Positions 47,127 through 56,042 of a stretch of DNA of 64,000 nt are shown one piece after another. The notes beneath the pieces were generated by a model that was not told the DNA's origin, searched no databases, and saw only the letters and a program-made list of their open reading frames with translations. The stretch's first letter is position 1. Every line of letters begins with the position of its first letter. A program made the position numbers and the translations under genes. Source of the DNA: an uncultured Pelagibacteraceae bacterium (GTDB taxonomy: Bacteria; Pseudomonadota; Alphaproteobacteria; Pelagibacterales; AG-422-B15); contig CACMIV010000001.1 of NCBI GenBank assembly GCA_902613805.1, positions 488,001 through 552,000 on the forward strand, written 5' to 3'.

Positions 47127-48026
47127 TTACTTTGAAGACATATGATTAAGATAAAGTGCAAATAGTATCATAGCGAGTGAAACTAGTACATTCACCCTGA
47201 TAATTTCATTAAGAAATAAAACTCCTGAAAAATAGGCAATGAGAGGTATCATAAAATTGATTAAAGATAAAAAAACTGGGCCTTGAAGTTCGATAATTTT
47301 AAAAAACAATAAGTTTGCAATTGCTGTGGCAAATAATCCCTGAATTATGATGGCTGTTAATGATGGACTCGTGAAACTCTCAAGCCAAAATGGTTCATAA
47401 AAAAAAGCAAAAGGGCTTATAATTATTGTACTCGCAATAGTTGTGCCAGTTGCTAAAGAAATAAAATTTATTTTTGGCACTAATTTTGAAACAATAGAAT
47501 TTACACCATAGCAAATCGCAGCTAGTAGTACAAAAATTTGACTAAAAAATTCAACTCTATTGCTTCCTCCTAATTTAGATAGATTCTCAAAACCAAAAAG
47601 TACAACCAGACCTAGTGCTGCTAAAATAAAACTAAGCACTTTAATTAAATTTATATTTTGATCTTTTAAAATTAATGCTGACAAAGCAAGAGTAATTAGT
47701 GGCATTGGGCTCATTAAAACTCCAGCAATCCCAGCATCAATAATTCTCTCAGCATCTGATATTAAATAAAAGGGTATTGCTGAGCCTAATGCCCCAATAG
47801 ATACGTAAAATACAAGATAAGTTCGAGTAAGAATAATTCTATTTCCAGTTAATCTCATGCAAATGTATAAAATTACGGATGCCATTAATTGACGACAAAA
47901 TACATTGGTTATTGGACCAACATCTGTAACAGCAATTTTTATAAATAAAAAATTTACTCCCCATATAATGGCAAGTGAAAACAGCAGTATGTAACTAACA
48001 ATACTTGGTTGATTTATTTGTTTCAT
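47127..48026 (-). CDS. EamA/DMT-family transporter
   Basis: A 299-residue protein with ten helices in two EamA repeats. The IIWGVNFLFIKIAV start and the LSLINFMIPLIAYFSGVLFLNE segment near the end are typical of the drug/metabolite transporter family. It sits 39 bp upstream of livG on the same strand. Proximity to an amino-acid importer hints at amino-acid or metabolite efflux, but this is inference. It is divergent from the transglycosylase gene. Confidence 0.85.
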   Translation of the reverse strand: MKQINQPSIVSYILLFSLAIIWGVNFLFIKIAVTDVGPITNVFCRQLMASVILYICMRLTGNRIILTRTYLVFYVSIGALGSAIPFYLISDAERIIDAGIAGVLMSPMPLITLALSALILKDQNINLIKVLSFILAALGLVVLFGFENLSKLGGSNRVEFFSQIFVLLAAICYGVNSIVSKLVPKINFISLATGTTIASTIIISPFAFFYEPFWLESFTSPSLTAIIIQGLFATAIANLLFFKIIELQGPVFLSLINFMIPLIAYFSGVLFLNEIIRVNVLVSLAMILFALYLNHMSSK

Positions 48027-48067
48027 TTAATGTTCGAGAAAGGTATTATTTTAAACTTTCAAAGTAA

Positions 48068-48682
48068 ATGAATAAAAAAATGAGATTATTTGCTCTTTTA
48101 ATTTTTAGTTTTTTAGTTTTTCATGGTTGCGCTAGTAAACCTCCATCTCAACAAGAAAACATTTGCTCTATTTTTGAGCAAAAATCCTCATGGTATAGAT
48201 TAGCAAATAAATCATTCGAAAAATGGGGAGCACCTATACATGTTCAAATGTCAATTCTCAGACAAGAATCTGCTTTTCAAAATAGGGTTAAACCTGAAAG
48301 AACTAAATTGTTAGGTGTCATACCTTGGACAAGAAAATCAAGTGCGTTTGGTTACACGCAGGCAATAGATGCAACTTGGGATTGGTACCGCGATGAAAAC
48401 AATAAACCCCTTGCATCAAGGGTAAATTTTGCTGATGCAATTGATTTTTCAGGTTGGTACATAAATAAATCTCATCAAATCAATGGTATTAATAAAAGCG
48501 ATGCATATAATCAGTATTTGGCTTATCACGAGGGCCATGGCGGTTTCAAAAAAAAATCATACCAAAGTCAAAGTTGGCTAATTGATGTTGCAAAAAAAGT
48601 AAAAATTCGTTCAGATAAGTATAAAAACCAATTAGATAATTGTGAGCACAAGTTTCAAAAGAAATTTCTAGGAATATTTTAA
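48068..48682 (+). CDS. Lytic transglycosylase-like (SLT) lipoprotein
   Basis: A 204-residue protein with a signal ending at a probable lipid-anchored cysteine (VFHGC, residue 21). The SLT lysozyme-like domain has the catalytic glutamate in ILRQESAFQNRV, then SAFGYTQAIDATWDWY, and AYHEGHGGF, which parallels the YN/HEG motif of transglycosylases. It should cleave peptidoglycan glycan strands at the inner face of the outer membrane. Its stop overlaps the pdxA start by one base. Confidence 0.85.
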   Translation: MNKKMRLFALLIFSFLVFHGCASKPPSQQENICSIFEQKSSWYRLANKSFEKWGAPIHVQMSILRQESAFQNRVKPERTKLLGVIPWTRKSSAFGYTQAIDATWDWYRDENNKPLASRVNFADAIDFSGWYINKSHQINGINKSDAYNQYLAYHEGHGGFKKKSYQSQSWLIDVAKKVKIRSDKYKNQLDNCEHKFQKKFLGIF

Positions 48683-49680
48683 TGAGTAAGAATTCAAATA
48701 TTATAGCTGTAACGATGGGTGATCCATCTGGAGTTGGCACTGAAATTGCAATCAGAGCAAAAATAAAAAAAATGAAAAAACCAAATTTTTTTATCATACA
48801 TGATCCAGATTTTGTAAAAAAAGTCATAAAAAAAATGAAATCTAACTTAAAGGTTAGAGAAATAAACTGCCCTTCAGAAGTAAAAAAATTACCTAAGAAC
48901 TATTTAGCAGTTTTGCCAATAAAAATTAGTAAAAGCACACAATTAGGAAAAAAAAATTTATCTAATGTTAAGTCTATTTTAGCATCAATTGATCTTGCAG
49001 TTAAACTAGCAAAAAATGGAGAGGTTGCAGCAATTGTAACTAATCCAATTAATAAAGATGTAATTGGAAAAAAAGTTAAAAATTTCAGAGGTCATACTGA
49101 ATACCTTGCTAAAAAAGACAAAACAAATGAACAATTAATGGTGATGATGAATAGAAATTTAAAAACTATTCCCCTGACAACTCATATTGCAGTAAACAAA
49201 GTTTCTAGCAAAATAAATAAAAAAAATATCATTAAAGCCATCATTAATGCCAACTTAAGCTTAAGGAATGATTTTAAAATCAAAAAACCTCGTATAGCTG
49301 TAACAGCATTAAACCCACATGCAGGTGATGGTGGACTTATTGGTGATGATGAAAAGGTAAAAATTCGACCTGCTATTAATTATTGTAAAAAAAAGAAAAT
49401 ATCCGTTGAGGGACCCTTGCCTGCTGACTCGGCATTTATAAAAAATAATCAAAATAAATACGATATTTTTATTTGTATGTTTCACGATCAAGCTTTGATA
49501 CCCGTCAAGATGATAAGTTTTGATGAAACGGTCAACTATACCGCTGGATTGTCATTTGTAAGAACGAGCCCTGACCATGGAACCGGGCTAGATATTGCAA
49601 AGAAATTTATTGCATCACCTAATAGCTTAATTGCAGCTTTGAAATCAGCTTCAAAAATTGCTCAAGCTAGAAGAAAATGA
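48682..49680 (+). CDS. pdxA: 4-hydroxythreonine-4-phosphate dehydrogenase
   Basis: A 332-residue metal- and NAD-dependent enzyme of vitamin B6 synthesis; it oxidises 4-phosphohydroxy-L-threonine before condensation by PdxJ. Motifs: TMGDPSGVGTEIA at the N-terminus, TNPINKD, FRGHTEYLA with a metal histidine, LNPHAGDGGLIG, and MFHDQALIPVK with the other metal histidine. Unusually lysine-rich between residues 28 and 75. It overlaps the lysE-like gene by 4 bp. The typical ksgA neighbour is absent. Confidence 0.94.
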   Translation: MSKNSNIIAVTMGDPSGVGTEIAIRAKIKKMKKPNFFIIHDPDFVKKVIKKMKSNLKVREINCPSEVKKLPKNYLAVLPIKISKSTQLGKKNLSNVKSILASIDLAVKLAKNGEVAAIVTNPINKDVIGKKVKNFRGHTEYLAKKDKTNEQLMVMMNRNLKTIPLTTHIAVNKVSSKINKKNIIKAIINANLSLRNDFKIKKPRIAVTALNPHAGDGGLIGDDEKVKIRPAINYCKKKKISVEGPLPADSAFIKNNQNKYDIFICMFHDQALIPVKMISFDETVNYTAGLSFVRTSPDHGTGLDIAKKFIASPNSLIAALKSASKIAQARRK

Positions 49681-50300
49681 CACTGTCACTTTATTCTGCA
49701 TTATTCATTTTTGCGACCATTATGGTTATAACACCTGGCCCCGCAAACTTATTACTTATGAGTGCTGGAGCGCAACACGGATTTTACAAGTCAGTACCCT
49801 TTGTAATAGGTGTAACTTGTGGGAAATTATTTTTAACAATTGGTCTAGGAATTGGATTTTTAACTATTTTGAACTCAAATCCGATATTGGTTAATATTAT
49901 TAAAGTAATTGGTACAGCCTATATATGCTGGCTTTCGTGGAAAATACTTTTTTTAAGTTTGCAATCAACAGAAAGTAATCAAAATGAAAAGGCACCTAAT
50001 TTCTTAAACGGTTTAATGGTTCATCCATTAAACCCTAAAGGCTGGGCGATGGTAATTGCCGCTTATACACAATTCACTTCTTTTGGGAATACATACACTT
50101 CTTCAAGTTGGGTATTAGAAGTTATTATTGTAGCAGGAACCTTTTTTTTCATTCAATCAATTTCACATTCTATATGGTGTTGGTCTGGAAGTTTAATATT
50201 TAACTTTTTGAGTAATAAAAATCTAATTAGACAAATTATAGTTACTATTCTTGCGCTTCTTACAATTGGAACAGTAGTATACAGTAATTTTTTTATCTAA
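49677..50300 (+). CDS. LysE/RhtB-family exporter
   Basis: A 207-residue protein with about six helices. The N-terminal MVITPGPANLLLMSAGAQHG motif is the defining PGP signature of LysE/RhtB proteins, which export amino acids or related molecules. A GLMVHPLNPKGWAMVIAA segment follows the first helix group, as usual. It overlaps pdxA by 4 bp and overlaps the convergent PuuD-like gene by 8 bp. Substrate not predictable. Confidence 0.9.
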   Translation: MTLSLYSALFIFATIMVITPGPANLLLMSAGAQHGFYKSVPFVIGVTCGKLFLTIGLGIGFLTILNSNPILVNIIKVIGTAYICWLSWKILFLSLQSTESNQNEKAPNFLNGLMVHPLNPKGWAMVIAAYTQFTSFGNTYTSSSWVLEVIIVAGTFFFIQSISHSIWCWSGSLIFNFLSNKNLIRQIIVTILALLTIGTVVYSNFFI

Positions 50301-51057
50301 TTTTACTGAGATTATTTTTTTCGACAGACTCACTAAAACTTGCAAATAATTTTTTCGAAAAATCATCTGTAGTTGCTGAATATTCTGGATGCCATTGAAC
50401 TCCATAAAAGTATCCGCTGTAATTTGATAAACTGATAGCTTCAACTGTTTCGTCTTTAGCAACACCTTCAATAACAAGATCATTTGCTATTTTATCTATT
50501 CCTTGAGTATGGAGTGAATTTACCTCAATAGTTGGCGTGCCGGCCAACTTTTCAAATTTTCCATTTTCAGTTAAATAAACTTCATGCTGTTTTGAAAACT
50601 GTACTTCTGGGTCATCAGATTCTGGGCATCTGTGATCCATTCTTCCCGGTACATCGTGAATATCCGCATGAAGAGAGCCTCCCATTGCAACGTTAACTTC
50701 TTGAAAGCCCCTACAAATAGCTAACATAGGAATTTCATTTTTAAATATGAAATCAATCATAGGGAGAACAGTCTTATCTCGATCTATGTCTAATGGCTCA
50801 ACTATTTTGTCTTTATTATAAAATTCAGGATAAACGTTTGAGAGACTGCCCGTTAGCATTACCCCGTCAAATTTTCTAAGAGTATTTCTGTAGTCAATTG
50901 TTGAACCAAAGGCTGGCAAAATGACAGGTATACAGCTTGTAGCTTCAGCCACAGCTCTTATGTAGTTCGTTCCAGACGCATGATATGTCCGATGCAATTC
51001 TGCTTTTTCAATTACGTCGGCAAATACAGCAATTAGTGGCTTATTTTGAGTATCCAT
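50293..51057 (-). CDS. puuD: PuuD-like gamma-glutamyl-gamma-aminobutyrate hydrolase family protein
   Basis: A 254-residue class I glutamine-amidotransferase-fold hydrolase. The nucleophile is C115 in LAICRGFQEVNVAMGG, and the His-Glu pair is H223/E225 in GVQWHPEY. Both are in the PuuD arrangement. PuuD hydrolyses gamma-glutamyl-GABA in the putrescine route; related proteins act on other gamma-glutamyl compounds. It is divergent from gcdH and the SpuC-like aminotransferase, which supports a role in diamine or amino acid breakdown. No PuuA-like ligase is in the window. Confidence 0.82.
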   Translation of the reverse strand: MDTQNKPLIAVFADVIEKAELHRTYHASGTNYIRAVAEATSCIPVILPAFGSTIDYRNTLRKFDGVMLTGSLSNVYPEFYNKDKIVEPLDIDRDKTVLPMIDFIFKNEIPMLAICRGFQEVNVAMGGSLHADIHDVPGRMDHRCPESDDPEVQFSKQHEVYLTENGKFEKLAGTPTIEVNSLHTQGIDKIANDLVIEGVAKDETVEAISLSNYSGYFYGVQWHPEYSATTDDFSKKLFASFSESVEKNNLSKIR

Positions 51058-51063
51058 AAAAAA

Positions 51064-51077
51064 ATTAGTTTACTAAT
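51064..51077. promoter_or_regulatory. Palindrome in the puuD/gcdH divergent gap, candidate operator
   Basis: ATTAGT-TT-ACTAAT (51064-51077) is a perfect 6-bp inverted repeat in the 48-bp gap between the two divergent genes. Its position would let one regulator act on both promoters. It differs from the BetI-like palindromes further downstream. Confidence 0.35.
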
Positions 51078-51105
51078 ATCAGGATAATATCATATAACAA
51101 CTTTA

Positions 51106-52311
51106 ATGGTTATAAATATTCAAGATAAACAATCTCAACATAAGGCAATGTCTGCGTGGGATGACATCCTAGTCATCGACGATCAACTTTCAAGTGAAGA
51201 GAAAATTTTAAAGTCATCAGTGAGATCTTATTGTCAGGAAAAACTTTTACCTAGGATCATAGATGACAACAGAAATGAAAATTTTAGTAGAGAGATTTTC
51301 AATGAAATGGGTGAGCTTGGAATTTTAGGCTCTTATCTACATGGATATGGATGTGCGGGCACGAATTATGTATCTTATGGGCTTATTGCTCGGGAAATTG
51401 AAAATATTGACAGTGCATATCGATCTATCATGTCGGTTCAAACAAGCCTAGTCATGTTTCCTATTCATCAATTTGGAACTGAAGCACAAAAAGAAGAATA
51501 TTTACCAAGACTTGCAAAGGGTGAAATCATTGGAAGCTTTGGTCTGACAGAACCTGATGCTGGTAGTGATCCTGGCGCAATGAAAACCAAAGCGATAAAA
51601 GTCAAAGGGGGTTACGAATTGACTGGTACCAAGACATGGATCAGTAATGCACCCCATGCAGATGTAATTATTGTTTGGGCCAAGGATGAAGATAATGTAA
51701 TCAGAGGGTTTATTGTGGACAGAGAATCCAAAGGACTATCAACACCCAAAATTGAAGGTAAATTATCTTTACGCGCTTCAGCAACGGGGCAAGTTGTTAT
51801 GGAAAATGTTTTTTGTTCGGAAGATAAAGTTTTACCAAAAGCTTCAGGTTTGGGCGGACCTTTTCAATGCTTAAATAGTGCAAGATACGGAATTTCATGG
51901 GGCGCTCTAGGAGCAGCAGAGTTTTGTTTCGCAACAGCTAGGCAATATGCATTGGACAGAATGATGTTTGGAAAACCAATTGCAGGTACTCAACTTGTTC
52001 AGTCTAAATTAGTTGATATGCAAACAGAAATTGCTTTAGGTCTACAGGCTGCACTTAGAGTTGGGCGTCTGATGGATGAAGATCAGTCAGATAGCAATAT
52101 GGTAAGCCTCATAAAAAGAAATAATGTTGGAAAAAGTTTAGATATTTGCAGGAGTGCAAGAGATATTCTTGGTGGCAATGGTATTTCAGATGAGTATCAT
52201 GTAATGAGACATATGGTAAATTTGGAAACCGTAAAGACTTATGAAGGCACACATGATGTGCATACTTTAATTATGGGAAGAAACCTAACAGGTATACAGG
52301 CTTTTAAATAA
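51106..52311 (+). CDS. gcdH: Glutaryl-CoA dehydrogenase
   Basis: A 401-residue acyl-CoA dehydrogenase. The [17 protein letters not shown] and [14 protein letters not shown] segments bind FAD and substrate. The C-terminal [19 protein letters not shown] and [20 protein letters not shown] block, with catalytic Glu in YEGTHD (about residue 380), is specific for glutaryl-CoA dehydrogenases. It oxidises and decarboxylates glutaryl-CoA to crotonyl-CoA in lysine, tryptophan or cadaverine catabolism. A SpuC-like aminotransferase starts 2 bp later. Confidence 0.9.
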   Translation: MVINIQDKQSQHKAMSAWDDILVIDDQLSSEEKILKSSVRSYCQEKLLPRIIDDNRNENFSREIFNEMGELGILGSYLHGYGCAGTNYVSYGLIAREIENIDSAYRSIMSVQTSLVMFPIHQFGTEAQKEEYLPRLAKGEIIGSFGLTEPDAGSDPGAMKTKAIKVKGGYELTGTKTWISNAPHADVIIVWAKDEDNVIRGFIVDRESKGLSTPKIEGKLSLRASATGQVVMENVFCSEDKVLPKASGLGGPFQCLNSARYGISWGALGAAEFCFATARQYALDRMMFGKPIAGTQLVQSKLVDMQTEIALGLQAALRVGRLMDEDQSDSNMVSLIKRNNVGKSLDICRSARDILGGNGISDEYHVMRHMVNLETVKTYEGTHDVHTLIMGRNLTGIQAFK

Positions 52312-52313
52312 TT

Positions 52314-53678
52314 ATGGCTTATCTAAATCGTACAACAAAGCAATGGCAGGAAATCGATACAGCTCATCATCTACATCCTTTTACTGATTACAAGTCGCTT
52401 GCAAAAGAAGGCAGTATCATCGTTACAAAGGCAGATGGTGTTCACCTTACTACATCAGATGATAAACAGTTGCTTGATGCCATGTCCGGCTTGTGGTGTG
52501 TAAATGTAGGTTATGGAAGAAAGAATCTTGCAGACGTTGCTTATAAGCAAATGCAAGAATTACCTTATTATAATTCTTTTTTTAAAACAGCGACACCGCC
52601 ATCAATTGAACTTGCTAAAGAGTTAGCTGAAATTAGTCCGCACGATTTAAATCATGCATTCTTTTCTTCAAGTGGCTCTGAAGCCAACGATACTGTTGTA
52701 AGAATGGTAAGGAGATATTGGGATTTAAAAGGTAAGCCAAATAAAAAAACATTTATTAGTAGAGAATATGCTTATCACGGAAGTACGATGACTGGGATGA
52801 GTTTGGGCGGTATGACAGCGATGCATTCTCAAGGGGATATGATGCCTGGTTTTGAACATGTGTTACCTCCTTATTGGTACAAGTATGGAAGTGATATGTC
52901 TCATGATGACTTTGGTATTCATGCAGCTAATAAAATTGAAGAAAAAATAAATGAAATTGGCCCAGATAATATTGCGGCGTTTATAGGAGAACCAATTCAA
53001 GGAGCTGGAGGAGTTATCATACCACCTGATTCCTATTGGCCAAGAGTTCAAGAAATTTGTAAAAAATATGACATTCTTCTTGTTGTTGATGAAGTCATTT
53101 GTGGTTTCGGTAGAACTGGAAACTGGTTTGGATCAGATACTTATAATATTAAGCCTGACATTATTACTATGGCCAAAGGGATTACCTCAGGATATATCCC
53201 ACTGTCTGGAATCATGATTTGCGACAGAGTTTGTGAAACTTTAATCAATGAAGGTGGTGAGTTCTACCACGGTTATACTTATTCTGGTCACCCAGTAGCT
53301 TGTGCAGTGAGCCTTGAAAATCTTAAAATTATTAAAGAAGAAAATCTTATTGAACAATCACGAAATGTTTCGGTATATCTGGAGCAGCAAATGCGCGAAA
53401 TTGAAAAGCACCCTTTAGTTGGTGAAGTTAGAATGAAGAGCTTTATTGGAGCTGTGGAATTAGTGAAAGATAAAGAAACTAGAGAAATGTTTGAAGACAC
53501 TGGCACAGTTGGAACGGTTTGCAGAGACTATTGTATTGAAAACGGTTTAGTAATGCGAGCTGTAAGAGATGGCATGATTTTCTGTCCACCTCTTATATTC
53601 AATAATAACCATGTGGATGAACTTTGTGAAAAGCTAAAAACCTCGCTGGACCAAACACTAGATTATATTTCAAAATAA
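52314..53678 (+). CDS. spuC: Polyamine/diamine-pyruvate aminotransferase (SpuC-like, class III)
   Basis: A 454-residue PLP enzyme. HLHPFTDYKSL near the N-terminus, SGLWCVNVGYGRK, LPYYNSFFKTATPPS and HGSTMTGMSLGGM strongly resemble putrescine-pyruvate aminotransferases of the SpuC type. The PLP region has VVDEVICGFGRTG and the Schiff-base lysine K288 in MAKGITSGY. It would move an amino group from a diamine or omega-amino acid to pyruvate. Pairing with gcdH suggests cadaverine or 5-aminovalerate as a substrate, which is inference. Confidence 0.82.
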   Translation: MAYLNRTTKQWQEIDTAHHLHPFTDYKSLAKEGSIIVTKADGVHLTTSDDKQLLDAMSGLWCVNVGYGRKNLADVAYKQMQELPYYNSFFKTATPPSIELAKELAEISPHDLNHAFFSSSGSEANDTVVRMVRRYWDLKGKPNKKTFISREYAYHGSTMTGMSLGGMTAMHSQGDMMPGFEHVLPPYWYKYGSDMSHDDFGIHAANKIEEKINEIGPDNIAAFIGEPIQGAGGVIIPPDSYWPRVQEICKKYDILLVVDEVICGFGRTGNWFGSDTYNIKPDIITMAKGITSGYIPLSGIMICDRVCETLINEGGEFYHGYTYSGHPVACAVSLENLKIIKEENLIEQSRNVSVYLEQQMREIEKHPLVGEVRMKSFIGAVELVKDKETREMFEDTGTVGTVCRDYCIENGLVMRAVRDGMIFCPPLIFNNNHVDELCEKLKTSLDQTLDYISK

Positions 53679-53681
53679 AAC

Positions 53682-54137
53682 TTACTTAATCTGTAGATAG
53701 TAATCGTAGTATTCGGTATCTCGTTGATAGTTTAATGACTCATAGAGACTTTGAGCATTTTTATTTGTTATAGCAGTCGATAACTCAACACTCGTTACAC
53801 CTTTTTCTTCAGCAAAATTTTTTGCTGCATTCATCAGCATACGTCCAATACCTTTATTTCTATATTCAGATCTCACATATAAGTCGTAGAGTATTATTTT
53901 TTTACTTAACTCCAGTGAGTCAAAAGTCGTATATAGTTGCGTCATGCCCATACATTCTTTTTCATTTTCAATATAAAATATTTGTGCCTCTTTATTACTA
54001 AGGCGTTCCTTAATATAGTTTTTACAGGCTTCTACATTTGACTCCTTTTTATAAAACTGCCGATATAAATCAAAGACCTCACCAATTTTTTCGAAATCAT
54101 CTGGTTTAGCAATTTTTATTTGTAAATCATCAGACAT
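53682..54137 (-). CDS. GNAT-family N-acetyltransferase
   Basis: About 151 residues from ATG 54137, which is preceded by GGAG nine bases upstream (54147-54150); an upstream start at 54152 would place that motif inside the gene. The acetyl-CoA loop is RNKGIGRMLM, followed by a helix and strand (GVTSVELSTAITNKNAQSLYESLNY) typical of GNAT enzymes. The acceptor is probably an amine or amino acid. It is the last gene of the minus-strand tetR-MFS-GNAT unit. Confidence 0.82.
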   Translation of the reverse strand: MSDDLQIKIAKPDDFEKIGEVFDLYRQFYKKESNVEACKNYIKERLSNKEAQIFYIENEKECMGMTQLYTTFDSLELSKKIILYDLYVRSEYRNKGIGRMLMNAAKNFAEEKGVTSVELSTAITNKNAQSLYESLNYQRDTEYYDYYLQIK

Positions 54138-54142
54138 ATACT

Positions 54143-55300
54143 TTATCTCCAAATCGTTCGATATATTGATATCATTAAGAAAATAAAAGTAAAAGATGTA
54201 ACTGTATAGATAAAGCCCATTGGTCCAACTGCATCCATGACTCTTCCTCCAATTAAAGGACCAATAAGCGAGCCAACCTCAAAGACCATCACAAGAATTG
54301 CTGTAGCACCTGCAACTTGAGATGCGCTATATCTCTCACCAAGCATTGTGAGTGAAATTGCAAAAAGACCACTTGCAGCGCCACCCCAGATAAAACAGCT
54401 CGCTGCCATTACATAAAAATTATCTAGATAGATAGCGAATAGAATTGGACAAACGAACGTAATTAAAACTGCTGTATTTAATAGCAGTCTTTTATTAAAT
54501 TTGTCCAGCAATACGCCAATCAAGGGTTGGCACATCACACCTCCTACAAGAGTAATAGTTACATATTGTAATGCAATTTCTTGAGTAAATTGGTTCTTAA
54601 TCATGAAAATGGGAAAGAAAGATACAAACATTACATCATCTAAACCGCATAGAATAGCTGCGCCAAAAATAGTTGGAGCTGCAATGATAGCTGCAAATAC
54701 TGGAAGAGACTTTTTATCAGGTAATTTCGGGTCTTCAATCTCAAGCATAATAAGGGGTAAAATGGCGATAAAAGAAAGAGAAGAAATAACAATAAAAGGT
54801 AACCAGCCTTCAATTCCGGTTAGGGACAATACCATCGGGCCACTTGCAAAACCGATTACAAATACCGTGTTATAAATCGTTACAATTTTACCGCGATTTG
54901 TATCATCAGCCATTGACAGCATCCATGTGTCAAATGCGTTCCAAGCAAGCGCTCCAGCAAAACCAATTATAAATCTGATAACAAACCAAGCCGTCAAACT
55001 ATCAAAAATTGGAAAAGTAAAATAAAGAATTATTGTAAATATTTGAGCAATGATAATTGATTTCGCTAAACCTATCTTGTGAATAATTATTGGCGTTATT
55101 CTTACAAATAATATTACAGCAAGGGGTTGCGCTACGACATTGAGGCCAATTTCAGTATTGCTATATCCTCGTGCTTCTAAAATAAGTGCAAGTAGAGGAA
55201 TTAAAGTACCAAGCTTAATACCAATAATTAACGCGCAAAGAAATAGGACAATATATGTTTTGTAATTTGTTCCTAAAAGATTCTGAACTGTAGTGTTCAT
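54143..55300 (-). CDS. MFS transporter
   Basis: A 385-residue protein with twelve hydrophobic helices. The half-repeat loop motifs read NVVAQPLAVILFVRITP and QPLIGVLLDKFNKR, and RFIIGFAGALAWNAFDTWML lies in the first half. The fold suits an efflux or uptake carrier of small molecules. It overlaps tetR by 4 bp and is followed by the GNAT gene, so it should be under the same self-regulated promoter. Substrate unknown; an amine metabolite is plausible from context. Confidence 0.82.
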   Translation of the reverse strand: MNTTVQNLLGTNYKTYIVLFLCALIIGIKLGTLIPLLALILEARGYSNTEIGLNVVAQPLAVILFVRITPIIIHKIGLAKSIIIAQIFTIILYFTFPIFDSLTAWFVIRFIIGFAGALAWNAFDTWMLSMADDTNRGKIVTIYNTVFVIGFASGPMVLSLTGIEGWLPFIVISSLSFIAILPLIMLEIEDPKLPDKKSLPVFAAIIAAPTIFGAAILCGLDDVMFVSFFPIFMIKNQFTQEIALQYVTITLVGGVMCQPLIGVLLDKFNKRLLLNTAVLITFVCPILFAIYLDNFYVMAASCFIWGGAASGLFAISLTMLGERYSASQVAGATAILVMVFEVGSLIGPLIGGRVMDAVGPMGFIYTVTSFTFIFLMISIYRTIWR

Positions 55301-55944
55301 GCAAACCTATCTTCATTAACATAGATACTTTTAAAATATTTAAGCACTAAATTTTTACAAAATTCATTTGTGTATATTTTTGGATCAAACAATATTCGCT
55401 GCCACAAACCATCAACCATGGAATGATAGGTTTCACTTACTTCTTTTGGAGTAAACTCCTTTTGATTGGCAATATTATTAATTTCACTTACTAACTTTTC
55501 CATTTGTTGAGAATAAATTTCATCTTGTCTTTGACAAATCGCTAAATAAGAAGGTCTAAATTTCACCTCACTATAAAACGCAATCCATACTGAAATTTTA
55601 TTTCTGTTGGCAATTTTTGAGCTGAAATCATTTTGAATTATACGTATTATTCTATCAATTGGATCTATATTCTTTTCCTCAAAAATCTTTTGCCATGATT
55701 TTTTATATTCATCAGATAAATACTGCAGCGAACTTATTAATAAATTATCCTTCGATTTAAATCTAAAATTTGCATAACCTTGAGAAACTTTGGCTCTTTT
55801 TGCTACATGAGCAATCGTAGTATCAGCTAGACCTCTTTTTGCAATTGTTTCTATCGTAGCGTCAATCAACTTTTGATGATTAACAGAAATCTCAGTTTCA
55901 CTAGCCTGTTTTGTAGTTTTTTTATTAACTAAAGCCTTCATCAT
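55297..55944 (-). CDS. TetR-family regulator, BetI-like
   Basis: About 215 residues from ATG 55944 (MMKALVNKKTTKQ); a GTG at 55962 would add six residues. The helix-turn-helix is IETIAKRGLADTTIAHVAKRAKVSQGYANFRFKSKDNL, very like BetI, the choline-sensing repressor. The ligand domain has WIAFYSEVKFRPSYLAICQRQDEIY, also BetI-like. Its gene is divergent from the flavoprotein operon over a palindrome at 55990-56007, and a second such palindrome lies before the aminotransferase gene at 60452. Its inducer may be a quaternary or methylated amine. Confidence 0.85.
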   Translation of the reverse strand: MMKALVNKKTTKQASETEISVNHQKLIDATIETIAKRGLADTTIAHVAKRAKVSQGYANFRFKSKDNLLISSLQYLSDEYKKSWQKIFEEKNIDPIDRIIRIIQNDFSSKIANRNKISVWIAFYSEVKFRPSYLAICQRQDEIYSQQMEKLVSEINNIANQKEFTPKEVSETYHSMVDGLWQRILFDPKIYTNEFCKNLVLKYFKSIYVNEDRFA

Positions 55945-55989
55945 ATCGAATAAACAATACACAAAGATAACTATTAAAGATAGTTTTGT

Positions 55990-56007
55990 ATTGAATAATC
56001 ATTCAAT
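55990..56007. promoter_or_regulatory. Divergent BetI-like operator overlapping two -35 elements
   Basis: ATTGAAT-AATC-ATTCAAT has perfect 7-bp arms. On the plus strand it contains TTGAAT at 55991-55996, which with TATCAT at 56014-56019 (17-bp spacer) forms a predicted promoter for the flavoprotein operon. On the minus strand TTGAAT (56006-56001) and TATCTT (55982-55977) form one for tetR with an 18-bp spacer. Repressor binding would block both. Confidence 0.65.
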
Positions 56008-56042
56008 TTTTATTATCATGATTCCTAAATATTCTATATTTT

